A stretch of DNA of 32,954 bases, taken from positions 31,387 through 64,340 of the forward strand of contig RQSC01001045.1 in the NCBI GenBank assembly GCA_013416795.1. The letters run 5' to 3'. Positions 1 to 8,091 of the stretch are shown here, piece by piece. The notes beneath the pieces were generated by a model. The model was not told the DNA's origin. It worked only from the letters and a program-made list of their open reading frames with translations, and did not search any database. The translations under genes and the position numbers were made by a program. The stretch comes from Prasinococcaceae sp. CCMP 1430 (taxonomy: Eukaryota > Prasinodermophyta > Palmophyllophyceae > Prasinococcales > Prasinococcaceae). Every line of letters begins with the position of its first letter. The stretch's first letter is position 1.

Positions 1-57
<57 letters not shown>

Positions 58-120
58 AGACAAGCACACACACGCACACACACACACACGCGCGTGCGCG
101 CGCGCGCCCCCACGCGCAAG
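1..120. repeat. CA dinucleotide microsatellite grading into CG/CA
   Basis: Positions 1-55 are uninterrupted CA. Impure CA/CG alternation with short C runs follows to about 120. It is an alternating purine-pyrimidine simple repeat and carries no coding signal. The window may begin inside a longer array. Confidence 0.97.
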
Positions 121-377
121 GCTCACGCGCGCATACGGCACATTGCACACGACAACACCACCATAGACCCTAAACCTAATGTACAGTACAGTATTATTCG
201 TGTACCGTAACCTTCGTACTGTGCACAGCATGTGTGCAGAGCACTGCTCCCGCCTCGCGCCGAGCCCGCGCGTGCGCGCGCTCGAGCTGCTCCATGGCGT
301 GTAGGCAGAGGTGTGTGTGTGTGTGGGAGCGGCCTCGCGTCTCCTCACGCGCCGCCGCCGCGGCCGCCGCGGCCGCA
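121..377. other. Gene-free stretch, 3' flank of the ferric-reductase-like gene
   Basis: I see no gene here. The stretch lies downstream of the minus-strand ferric-reductase-like gene and probably holds its 3' UTR. It contains a telomere-like piece, ACCCTAAACCTAA (167-179), and an AT-richer patch at 180-200 with repeated GTACAGTA/TACTGTAC words, then short GT and GCC simple runs at 310-375. Confidence 0.6.
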
Positions 378-1472
378 TCAGACGCGGCTCGTCAGGAGGG
401 GCGACGCCTCGTCCGCGGCGGCGCGGGGCTTGCGCTCCGCCCGCTCGAGGCGGCCGAGTGAGTCGTCGTCCTCGTCGGCGGGCGCGGCGCGGCGCTCAGC
501 GACGTCGACCGCGCGGCCGGTGGCGGCGACGGCGACGGCCGGCGCGAGGAAGAGCGCGAAGGGCCACCAGTGCGCCGACGCGCACAGGAGGAGGGCCCAG
601 GCGAGCGTGCGATGGACGGCGCGGAAGGTGCCGGCGACGCGGTGCCAGTGGCGCTGGCGGGCGTGGGCGGCGAGGACGATGAGCGCGACGAACGTCACCA
701 GGCCGAAGATGAAGGTGAGGTTGTCGATGTCGCTGGTCGGGCGGAACCCGAGCAGGTCGAGCTCCCCCCGCGACGCGAGGAAGGCGAGCTCGCCAACGGC
801 GTGCACGGAGCCCCAAAAGAGCGTCGCCCAGGCGGCCTTGACGTGGCACGCCTTCAGGGTGGCGCGCGAGCAGCCCAGCAGCGGCGCGAGGAAGGCCGCC
901 CCCGAGGAGGGGATCGCCACGAAGCCGACGTGCCAGCTCAGGGGGTACGCCGCCGCGATCGAGACGGCGAGGAGGACGGAGGATGCGTCCTCTTGGTAGT
1001 AGGGCGAGCTCGCGTATTGGGCGAGCGGCACGAGGAACCAGAGGCTCGACGCGGCGCCCCAGAGCGCCTGGAAGGCGGTGACGGTGCCCCCGTGCGGGGC
1101 CGCCTCGCGCAGCAGGGGCCTTCGCGCCCGGTCGAGCGCTCGGCCGTCAGCCCCGTCGCTCGTGAGGCGAGGGCCGGCTCGATGCGCCGCCAGTGCCGCC
1201 AGGCCGAGCGGCACCACCAGCAGGAAGAGCGTGACGCCCGCGAAGGGCGTGAAGCCCAGGAAGCCGCTCTGGAAGCAGTACTCCTCCGCGACGTGCGAGT
1301 CATTCTTGGCGGAGGTGCAATTCAGCGAGGGGCTGAACTGGTTGGTCAGGCCGCCCACACCACCGACGCCCCCGACCTGGTCGCCGAGCCTGTACAGCGC
1401 GCTGCGCAGCGGCTCGAACAAGACGCTCATCAACGCCAGCCAGTAGAGGCCCCACGCGAGCGGATTGGCCAT
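378..1472 (-). CDS. Ferric-reductase-like transmembrane haem protein, haem domain only
   Basis: The protein has 364 residues and about seven hydrophobic segments. Two His pairs spaced by 14 residues (H210/H224 and H287/H301) fall in neighbouring helices. This is the bis-haem arrangement of the ferric reductase/NOX transmembrane domain. The segment before the first pair (WHVGFVAIPSSGAAFLAPLLG) also fits the family. The chain ends shortly after the last helix in an acidic tail finishing SPLLTSRV, so the FAD- and NADPH-binding half of true ferric reductases is absent. Electrons would have to come from a partner, or the protein is a cytochrome-b-like relay; that is inference. I chose the ATG at 1472 (MANPLAWGLYW) because the codons upstream are low-complexity Arg/Gly/Ala and run into the CLC 3' end. 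The CLC gene lies 178 bp upstream on the same strand. Confidence 0.8.
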   Translation of the reverse strand: MANPLAWGLYWLALMSVLFEPLRSALYRLGDQVGGVGGVGGLTNQFSPSLNCTSAKNDSHVAEEYCFQSGFLGFTPFAGVTLFLLVVPLGLAALAAHRAGPRLTSDGADGRALDRARRPLLREAAPHGGTVTAFQALWGAASSLWFLVPLAQYASSPYYQEDASSVLLAVSIAAAYPLSWHVGFVAIPSSGAAFLAPLLGCSRATLKACHVKAAWATLFWGSVHAVGELAFLASRGELDLLGFRPTSDIDNLTFIFGLVTFVALIVLAAHARQRHWHRVAGTFRAVHRTLAWALLLCASAHWWPFALFLAPAVAVAATGRAVDVAERRAAPADEDDDSLGRLERAERKPRAAADEASPLLTSRV

Positions 1473-1638
1473 GCCGGCTCGCGGAGCCGAGCGGCCCCGC
1501 GAGCGTCTGCGGGCCAGCGCCCCCTCCGCGCTCTCCGCGGCGCGCGCGCGCGCGCGTCGCCGCCAACGGCGATGCGCGGCGGCGCCGGAGGCACCGCAAG
1601 GGGGGGCGGCGCGCCCCCCACCCACCTCCACCCCTCCC

Positions 1639-1639
1639 N
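1639..1639. other. Single undetermined base (N)
   Basis: One N lies in the GC-rich spacer between the CLC stop and the ferric-reductase-like start. It marks locally weak sequence and touches no called coding region. Confidence 0.99.
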
Positions 1640-1650
1640 CGTGCATGGGC

Positions 1651-4452
1651 TCACCGCAGCCGCGCACGGCGTCGCGCAGCGCCAAAGCGGAGCCGCCTGG
1701 CGGGCTGCACGTCGGGGGACCAGTGCACCCTCTCGCGCCTGCCCCGCCCGCCGTTCGCGCGCCCTCCTCCCCTGGGGTCCTCGCCGCCACCGCCGCCTCC
1801 ACCGTCGCCTCCTCGGCCGCCCTCCTCCACGGTGAAGCTCACGTCGGCCACCGAGTCCGCGCTGGGCGGCGCGGGCCCCCTCGACTGCCCCCTGATTGCC
1901 ATCGCCGTGACAATGTCCTTGCGCGTGATCATGCCCACCGCCCTGTTGTTGGCGTCGACCACCACCAGGTGGCGCAGGCCGAGCGTGCGAAAGATGATGT
2001 GCGCGCGCGCTGCGCTCATGTCCGCGCGGATGGTGAGCGGCGCGCGATTCATGTAGGGCGTCAGGTCGAGCAACAGCTCGCGGCCGTCCGGACGCGCGCC
2101 GCCGCGGTCGTGGCCGCCCGCGCCGTGCACCCAGCCGAGCTCCAGCTGGTCCACCGCCTCGGGCGCGCTGACCATGTGGCGTCGGTGCGTGTACCAACGA
2201 TGGTGGAACGCGCGCATCGAGTATTCGAGCGCCACGGCGGCATCGTCGGGCTCGTACCGGCGCGAGTGGGCCGCCATCAGGTCGCCGTACGACGCCCCGC
2301 CGCGATCGCCGCGAGCATAGAGCAGCGCGGGCGCGGCGGGCAACGCCTCCTCGGTGCCGCGCGTGCCCCCCCGGAACGCGCGCTGCTGCAGCAGGACCAT
2401 GAGCTGCTTGCGCAGGATGACGCCCACCACCTGGCGCGAGTTGCCGTCGGCGCCGAACACCGGGAAGCCGTTGTGCCGCGTCTCGCGCAGGACGTGCAGG
2501 ATGCGGCTCGCGCGCTCCATCTCGCAGAAGCCCACGACGGGCGATGCCATCAGGTTGGAGGCGGTGAGCGAGTTGAACTCCTTGGGAGGCTCGGTGGGCA
2601 GGAAGACGACCGACCGGTCCTGCTCCAGGTCCGCCTCATAGCGCCCGTCGACGTGCACGAGCGACGCGCACCAGTTGCCCACCACGATGCCGATGATGAT
2701 GGCGAACAGAAAGTCGATCGCGCCGGTGCCCTCGGCCATGATCACGATCAGGCTGATGCACGAGCGAAAGACGCCGCCGAGCATCGCGGCGGAGCCCACC
2801 AGCGCGTACAGGCCCGGCTGGAGGTTGAGCGCGGGAAACACGTGGCGCGCGATGACGCCGAAGAACGCCCCCGCCGCCGCCCCGGCGATGATCGAAGGCA
2901 TGAAGAGGCCGCCAGGCACCGCCACGCCGAAGGCCAGCGCCATGAGCGTCACGTAGGCCGCTGCGAAGATGCCGAGGCTGACGAGCGTGAAGTTGGTCGT
3001 CGCGCTGCCGCCCGACGCGTGCGAGGTGTCGGCGCTCATCGCCAGCACGTGCTGGATGGTGGCATCGTGCGGCGAGAAGAACATCGTCGCGAGATCGTTG
3101 TACACCAGCGGCGCGTCCGGCCCATCGCGCTGCGCGCACGTGTACGCGTAGCCGTAGTTGTCGTGCTTCCATGCGGTGCTCTGCTCGAGGCACGTGCCGA
3201 AAAATTGCGGCAGCGCAAACATGAGCGCCACCGATAGCAGCGTGAGAATGAGTGCCTCGAGCAGGCGCAGGCGCGTCGATCCCGCGGGCGCGCGTACCAC
3301 GCGCAGCGCGTGCTGCGACTTGTTGAAGAGCGCGCCGAGCAGGCCTGTGATGCCCGCCACCACGGCGAACATGGGCATCTCGTAGATCTGATACTCGTGC
3401 CTGAGCCCCCTGAAACTGAGCAGGCCGGGCGTGGAGAGCTCCGAGATGTTCGCGTGCAACACCGCGAGCGTGAAAGTGGAGAAGGCCGCGCAAATGAGGC
3501 AGCGCCAGGTGACCTTGCGCGACCAAAAAGAGGCGGCCTCCTCGAGGGCGAAGAGCACGCCGCCCACGGGCGCGCCGAAGGCCGCCGCGAGCCCCGCGGC
3601 GGCACCCGCCGAGACGAACTCGCGCGCGTCCGTGTCGCTGCTCAGGTCGAACGGGATGGCTGACTTGATGCGCCGCAGCGCGCGGCCGAGAGGCCCGCCG
3701 TCGCCCTTGAGGCCACCGATGCCGCCCACCTCCATGAGCCCCCCCCCGGAACGCCGAGCGGCCGCGCCCTCCGCCTTGCGCGCCGCGGCGCCGCCGAGCG
3801 TCGTAAATTGGTGGGCGACGGCCGCGCCGATGTGCACGAGCGGCGCCTCGGGGCCGACCGCGAGGCCGCTCGTGATCGCAGCGACCGTGCCGACGACCTT
3901 GGTGATCAGGGTGCGCATGCGCAGCAGGTCTGGTACGTGCGAGCCGTTGAGAAAGGCGATCACGTGGGTCACGCCTCCGCCGCTCGCCGCGGGAGCCCAC
4001 AGCAGCACCATCAGCGCCGCGGCGAGGATGCCAGCGATGCTCACTCCCGCGTATGCGCCGAACGCGGCCGCGAGCGAGCCTCCTTCCCGGTGGTACATGG
4101 ACGTCAGAAGACTCGCCTTGGCGAGCGTGACGCGCGTCGAGGCGGCCTCGATGCTCCACGCGAGCACGCCCACCACGATGCCCGACACGACGGTCGCCAC
4201 CCACTTGGCGAGCGTCTCGCCCGTGTAGCCGTACACATGCCTCTTCTGCCCACCCGCGCGCCGTTTGAGCGCGGCGGCGACCGCACTGTGCACTGGCTCA
4301 TAGTCGAGGCTCTCGGCGCGCAGCGTGGACTCGTCGAAGGCGGGCGTGAGCGGGTCCGCGGCCTCAAGCACGCGCACAAACGTCGTCGTCTCGTAGTCGT
4401 CGGCAGTGCTGGCGAGCAACGGCGTGCGCGCGCCCCCGCGCATTGCCGCCAT
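1651..4452 (-). CDS. CLC-type chloride channel / anion-proton exchanger with two CBS domains
   Basis: 933 residues, apparently without introns. The N-terminal ESLDYEPVHS resembles the CLC-7/plant CLC-d subgroup. The gating-glutamate motif is present (GPEAPLVHIGAAV, about residue 197). So is the proton-glutamate segment (GAPVGGVLFALEEAASFW, about 302), the GGLFMPS filter motif (about 512), and the tyrosine region QPGLYALVGSAA. Two CBS domains follow (about 634-694 and 797-848). With both glutamates kept, an H+-coupled exchanger of an internal membrane (vacuole, Golgi or plastid) is more likely than a simple channel; that is inference. The usual GSGIPE selectivity loop reads GGGVTH here, which is unusual. 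I chose the ATG at 4452 (MAAMRGGARTP) because the only upstream in-frame candidate is a GTG at 4509. The C-terminus is Gly/Arg-rich low complexity. Confidence 0.93.
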   Translation of the reverse strand: MAAMRGGARTPLLASTADDYETTTFVRVLEAADPLTPAFDESTLRAESLDYEPVHSAVAAALKRRAGGQKRHVYGYTGETLAKWVATVVSGIVVGVLAWSIEAASTRVTLAKASLLTSMYHREGGSLAAAFGAYAGVSIAGILAAALMVLLWAPAASGGGVTHVIAFLNGSHVPDLLRMRTLITKVVGTVAAITSGLAVGPEAPLVHIGAAVAHQFTTLGGAAARKAEGAAARRSGGGLMEVGGIGGLKGDGGPLGRALRRIKSAIPFDLSSDTDAREFVSAGAAAGLAAAFGAPVGGVLFALEEAASFWSRKVTWRCLICAAFSTFTLAVLHANISELSTPGLLSFRGLRHEYQIYEMPMFAVVAGITGLLGALFNKSQHALRVVRAPAGSTRLRLLEALILTLLSVALMFALPQFFGTCLEQSTAWKHDNYGYAYTCAQRDGPDAPLVYNDLATMFFSPHDATIQHVLAMSADTSHASGGSATTNFTLVSLGIFAAAYVTLMALAFGVAVPGGLFMPSIIAGAAAGAFFGVIARHVFPALNLQPGLYALVGSAAMLGGVFRSCISLIVIMAEGTGAIDFLFAIIIGIVVGNWCASLVHVDGRYEADLEQDRSVVFLPTEPPKEFNSLTASNLMASPVVGFCEMERASRILHVLRETRHNGFPVFGADGNSRQVVGVILRKQLMVLLQQRAFRGGTRGTEEALPAAPALLYARGDRGGASYGDLMAAHSRRYEPDDAAVALEYSMRAFHHRWYTHRRHMVSAPEAVDQLELGWVHGAGGHDRGGARPDGRELLLDLTPYMNRAPLTIRADMSAARAHIIFRTLGLRHLVVVDANNRAVGMITRKDIVTAMAIRGQSRGPAPPSADSVADVSFTVEEGGRGGDGGGGGGGEDPRGGGRANGGRGRRERVHWSPDVQPARRLRFGAARRRARLR

Positions 4453-4999
4453 TTCCACGGCGCGCGCCGCTGCGCCGAGCGGCGTCACCGGGCTCGCCGT
4501 CGTGCGCACACGGGCGTCCCGGCGCTACGCGACCCGGGACAGGAGGGGCGGAGTGTGGGACTGTGTGTGACTGTGTGTGACTGCGTGTGCGCGTTCGTGC
4601 GTGTGCGTGTGCGCGCGGAGCGGCAACCTGCGCGCGCTCGTGGCGCGGCGGCGCGGCACGCACGCGGCGCGCGCGCGCGCACGCCGGCGTGCACGTCGAG
4701 TCTCTCGCTGCAGCCGCGCTCAGGGCAGGCGGAGGCCCCTAGCTCCTCCTCCCCCTCTCTCCTACCCCTCACCCTCCCCGCCACGCGAACGCGGTGTGGG
4801 ACGCAGCGCCGGCGCTGGCAGCGCCACGCGCGCGCGCGCACACACGTAAACCTCGGAATTTCGGATGGAATTCTGCATGTTTTGCACTCCAAAAGAAACC
4901 CAGCATAAGAATCTGCAGATTATTCAAGATGCGCATATTCATATTAGCTGCGAGCGAGCGCGAGTGTGAGTGCAGGCGCTGGTGATGGTGTGTGCTGCC
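4453..4999. other. Intergenic: CLC 5' flank and TLC-gene 3' flank
   Basis: I see no gene. Positions 4556-4620 hold a repeated GACTGTGTGT word running into GT/GC alternation. Positions 4660-4690 are CG alternation and 4745-4790 is a pyrimidine-rich patch. Positions 4850-4955 are a markedly AT-richer patch, which probably belongs to the 3' UTR of the minus-strand TLC gene. Confidence 0.6.
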
Positions 5000-6461
5000 T
5001 TACGCCGCCTTGGCCTTCTTGGTGGCACCCTCGGCGGTAGCATGGTAGACCTGCGCACGGAGACGGGCGCGCGAATGTGTGAGCTCGCGGGTCAACGCGC
5101 GCCTGCGCGCACGCACGCAGTACGCGCACGCACACATGCACACGCACGCACGCACGCGTACGCGTACGCGCACGCGCACGTGCGCGGCGGTCGGGGCCCC
5201 TCACCTCGACGAGCTTGTCGATTGCGCACTTTTGCCGCAGGACGAGCAGCGCGGGCGTCACGGGGACGAACCAGCATCGCACCCACATGGGCGACTCCGC
5301 GGCGAGCGTCAGGCCAGTGAGGCCGCCGTCGGACCCTGTCGCCATGGCGTATGTGAGCCAGGCTGCCACCACGTGGGAGAAGCTCACCACCGCCAGGCTC
5401 GTGAGCGCCAGCGCGCGCTGCACGGCCGCGGAGCAACCCTTCGCCTCAGCCATGAGGATGACGTTGACGGACATCGAGCCAAACTCGAGCGCCGCGGTAC
5501 CCAAAGTGAAGCAGCGCGCAGCGACGGGCATGTACAGCGACATGGTCGCGGTCATGCCGCACACGAAGTGGTGTGTGAGCAGCATCGGGTCCGGCATCTC
5601 GAACATGTCCTTGAAGAGGTAGCCAAAGAGCACCACAGCGAAGGCACAGTCCCACCAGCTGCTCTGCGAGTCATCCCACCCGGCGCCCAGCCACGACAGG
5701 ACGTCCCCCCCCGATGCGGCCCACGAGCGCCAGCTCATCCAGACCAATGGCGGGAAGACGCAGTTCTGGAAGAACACGCCCACCATGGAGCTCCAGCGCG
5801 GATTGCCATACGCGTCCTTGGCGGCCGCCGGCCGCGCGCGCGGGGGGGGGGGAGTGGTGGTGGGAAGTGGAGGGGGGGGTTGAGGGCGGCGGCGGGTCAG
5901 ATGTGCCGCATTGCGCGCCCAGACCACGGCTCGCACGCTCGCACGCGCGATCGCAAGGGCGCACGCGCTCGCCCGCCGCACCTTGGGTTCCACTGGCAGC
6001 ACGACTTTGCACACGGCGTTGAGCACGAGCCCCGCAGCCCATGACGCGCCAAAGTACGCGAGCAAGGCGCCGCAGGTCGGCACCAGCGCGCCCGCTGCGC
6101 CCGCCGCGCCCGCCGCCGTCGGCGCGTACTGTACACTGTAGTATCGCCTCAGACGTCCACGCCGCGCTCGCGCACGCGCGAGCACGCGACCGCGAGTGCC
6201 CCGCGGGCGAGGGGTAGGAAAGGCGCGCAAGTGTGTGCGTGTGCGTGCTTGCGTGCGTGTGCGCGTGCGTAGCGGCGCGGCGAGGTGGGATAGGGCCGCC
6301 CCGCGCGCGCGCTGTGGTGCGTCCCCGGCCCGGCGCCGCTTCCGGCGACGCCCCGCTCGCGATCGGCCCGCGTCCGTCGCCCCGCGGATCAAATCCCTGT
6401 ATCTCTGCCCGGACGCCCAGGCGCGTCGCGCGCGCTATCGCTCGCACCGGGATCGAAACAT
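5000..6461 (-). CDS. TLC-domain (TRAM/LAG1/CLN8-like) multi-pass membrane protein with ER-retrieval tail
   Basis: Inferred exons, 5' to 3' on the minus strand: candidate 6461-6448, then 6135-5982, 5816-5205 and 5050-5000, giving 276 residues. Intron 5817-5981 (165 bp) has donor AAG|GTGCGG and is in frame. Intron 5051-5204 (154 bp) has donor GAG|GTGAGG and acceptor TGCGCAG. Both joins are phase 0. The core GYLFKDMFEMPDP followed by LLTHHFVCGMT and LEFGSMSVNVILMAE matches the TLC fold: paired His, and a helix with E and N. Such proteins act in ceramide or lipid metabolism or trafficking; the substrate is unknown. The protein ends KKAKAA, a KxKxx-type ER/Golgi retrieval signal that appears only after the last intron is removed. 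The first exon (MFRSR) is a 14-nt guess whose GTGCGA donor and phase fit; no other ATG opens this frame. Confidence 0.72.
5100..5187. repeat. Alternating purine-pyrimidine tract (ACGC/GTAC-type) inside an intron
   Basis: Almost perfect alternation built from CGCA, CACA and CGTA words, lying inside the last intron of the TLC gene. It is a low-complexity tract with Z-DNA-forming character. Confidence 0.85.
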
Positions 6462-7214
6462 GGGTTAGGGGGCGGTGGCTGGTGTTCTTCAATTTTTTGT
6501 GATACTAGAAGATTGTCGCGCTCGGCTGGTGCCTCGTGGGAGCGCCTTGCTAGGAGCGCTGCCGTGCACAACGCGGCGGTCGTCGCAAATATGCCACGGC
6601 GCGCACCACGAGGAGCCTTCCGCGATCCACGGAATGCCTTCCGTCGTTTTCGAAAGCCGCTCAGATTCGATCGCGCCTTCCTTTTCGCGGAATTGTGCTG
6701 CGCGAATCGCGCCCGAAATCACGCGGTCGCCGCGCGCGCGCGCGCGACCTGGTTCCTCGCCCGACGACCCCGGTGGTCCAATCGAATGACCCCGTACTCA
6801 TCCGGGTGGTGCCCCAGCCACCACAGCTAGTACCAGGACAGCGCCAACCTGCGTGCAGATCTCATGGCGTGGGCACGGTAGGCGCACAGGTTCGCGCTGC
6901 ACTGGTCTCAGATTCAAACCCTATGACATCATACCCTAATTGGGGCAAAACCTAAACGCCGCCGCGCACGCGGCGCGCGAAAAAGAAATTCGAAGGCGCC
7001 GCATTCGCGGGCGCGGGCGCGGGCGGGCGCCACACCACCGCGCGCGGCGCGGCCTCCCCCTTCCCTTCTCTCCCTCGACCCTCCTTCCGCCCCCCCCCCT
7101 TTGCCCTTCGCGCTCGGGTGGTGGCGAGCGGGTCGGGTGGGTGAGCCGCGCGCGCCCTCGCCCCTCGCCCGCGGGAGGGCGCGCGCGCGCTAGGCGCGCC
7201 GGCGGGGCGCGGCG
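6462..7214. promoter_or_regulatory. Divergent promoter region, TLC gene / PSF1
   Basis: I find no supported gene in this ~750 bp. It holds telo-box-like words ACCCTAAT (6933-6940) and AAACCTAAAC (6948-6957). It also holds a perfect E2F-type site GCGCGAAA (6975-6982), 233-240 bp upstream of the PSF1 ATG. A small hairpin, GTGGTG/CACCAC with a 7-nt loop, sits near 6806-6824. Pyrimidine-rich sequence covers 7050-7110. The E2F match is worth noting because PSF1 is a replication gene. No TATA box is evident. Confidence 0.5.
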
Positions 7215-7949
7215 ATGGCGTCGCCGATGTTCGGCCGCAGCGGCGCCGCGCTGTGCGCCGAGGTGGTGCAGCACGCGGACGACCCGGGGCTGCCGCCGTT
7301 CAACGCCGAGCTGGTGCGGAGAGTGCACGCCGAGTGCCAGGAGCACGCCGCGCACATGCTTGGCACGTACGACTCGGTCATCCAGGAGCACGGGGACTGG
7401 GACGCGGCCAAGGCGGCCGACGCGGAGGGCGCCGCGGCCAAGGAGGCCGCGATCTTCGTGCACCAGAGCAGCATCCTGCGCAACAAGGTGCGCACGCTGA
7501 GGCCCGCTGCGCGCGCGAGCGGACCGAGCGAGGCCTGCGCGAGCGCGCCGGCGCTGACGCGCGCCCCACGCGCACCTGCCACCCCGCAGCGGTGCCTGCT
7601 GGCGTACCAGCACGCGCGCACGAAGCGCCTGCTGGATTTACGGCACCAGCTGGGCCCCGCGCTGCCGCCCGATGTGACGCAGTCGCTGTCGCGCGCGGAG
7701 AGGGAGTTCGTGGCGGCACACAGCAAGCACCTGCGCGAGTATTTCCGCGCGACGGGCATCGACCTCTCCACGCATCACACGCCGCCGAACGAGAGCTTCG
7801 TGGACGTGCTCTGCCTGCAGGAGGGCGGAGAGGTCTACACCGTCGAAGGGGTCAAACAGCTGGAGAAGGGGACCTATCACCGGTTGACCAGGAGCGTGGC
7901 GGAGCCGCTCATCGCACAGGGCGTGCTCCAAGAGAACGACGTGTGCTAA
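7215..7949 (+). CDS. PSF1: DNA replication complex GINS subunit PSF1
   Basis: Exons 7215-7487 and 7590-7949 give 210 residues. The intron (102 bp) has donor AAG|GTGCGC and acceptor CCGCAG, phase 0. It is a multiple of three and lacks stops, so the unspliced frame stays open, but removing it restores the family junction ILRNK|RCLLAYQHAR. The remaining family features follow: LLDLRHQLGPALPPDV, LSRAEREFVAAHSKHLREY, then a C-terminal domain with VLCLQEGGEV and EPLIAQGVL. PSF1 joins SLD5, PSF2 and PSF3 in GINS, part of the CMG replicative helicase in the nucleus. The length is close to that of the animal and yeast proteins. The ATG at 7215 is preceded by GGCG. An E2F-like site upstream suggests G1/S control, which is inference. 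Confidence 0.95.
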   Translation: MASPMFGRSGAALCAEVVQHADDPGLPPFNAELVRRVHAECQEHAAHMLGTYDSVIQEHGDWDAAKAADAEGAAAKEAAIFVHQSSILRNKVRTLRPAARASGPSEACASAPALTRAPRAPATPQRCLLAYQHARTKRLLDLRHQLGPALPPDVTQSLSRAEREFVAAHSKHLREYFRATGIDLSTHHTPPNESFVDVLCLQEGGEVYTVEGVKQLEKGTYHRLTRSVAEPLIAQGVLQENDVC

Positions 7950-8091
7950 TGCCATGCGCGGCGCCGAGGGACCCGCGCTTGCCCTATTAATGCAGCTGAT
8001 CTTGCTGGCAGGCGCCTGGCACGCCGCCCGCACGTGGGCGTTATTATGTGTGTGTGTGAGCGCGGCCCAGCGCCTGCGACGACTGCATGGA

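Noticed and set aside
570-3237. Long open frames on the plus strand (421 and 590 codons) opposite the ferric-reductase-like and CLC genes
   Set aside because: They are antisense shadows caused by GC-rich codon use. Their translations are His/Arg/Ala-rich without any domain, and the minus strand encodes clear families.
6430-6465. TTCGATCC-like T-loop resembling a tRNA on the minus strand
   Set aside because: The flanking bases do not pair as a T stem and no acceptor or anticodon stem is present.
6475-6789. A 104-codon plus-strand frame upstream of PSF1
   Set aside because: It starts at GTG, has no recognisable domain and overlaps the probable divergent promoter.
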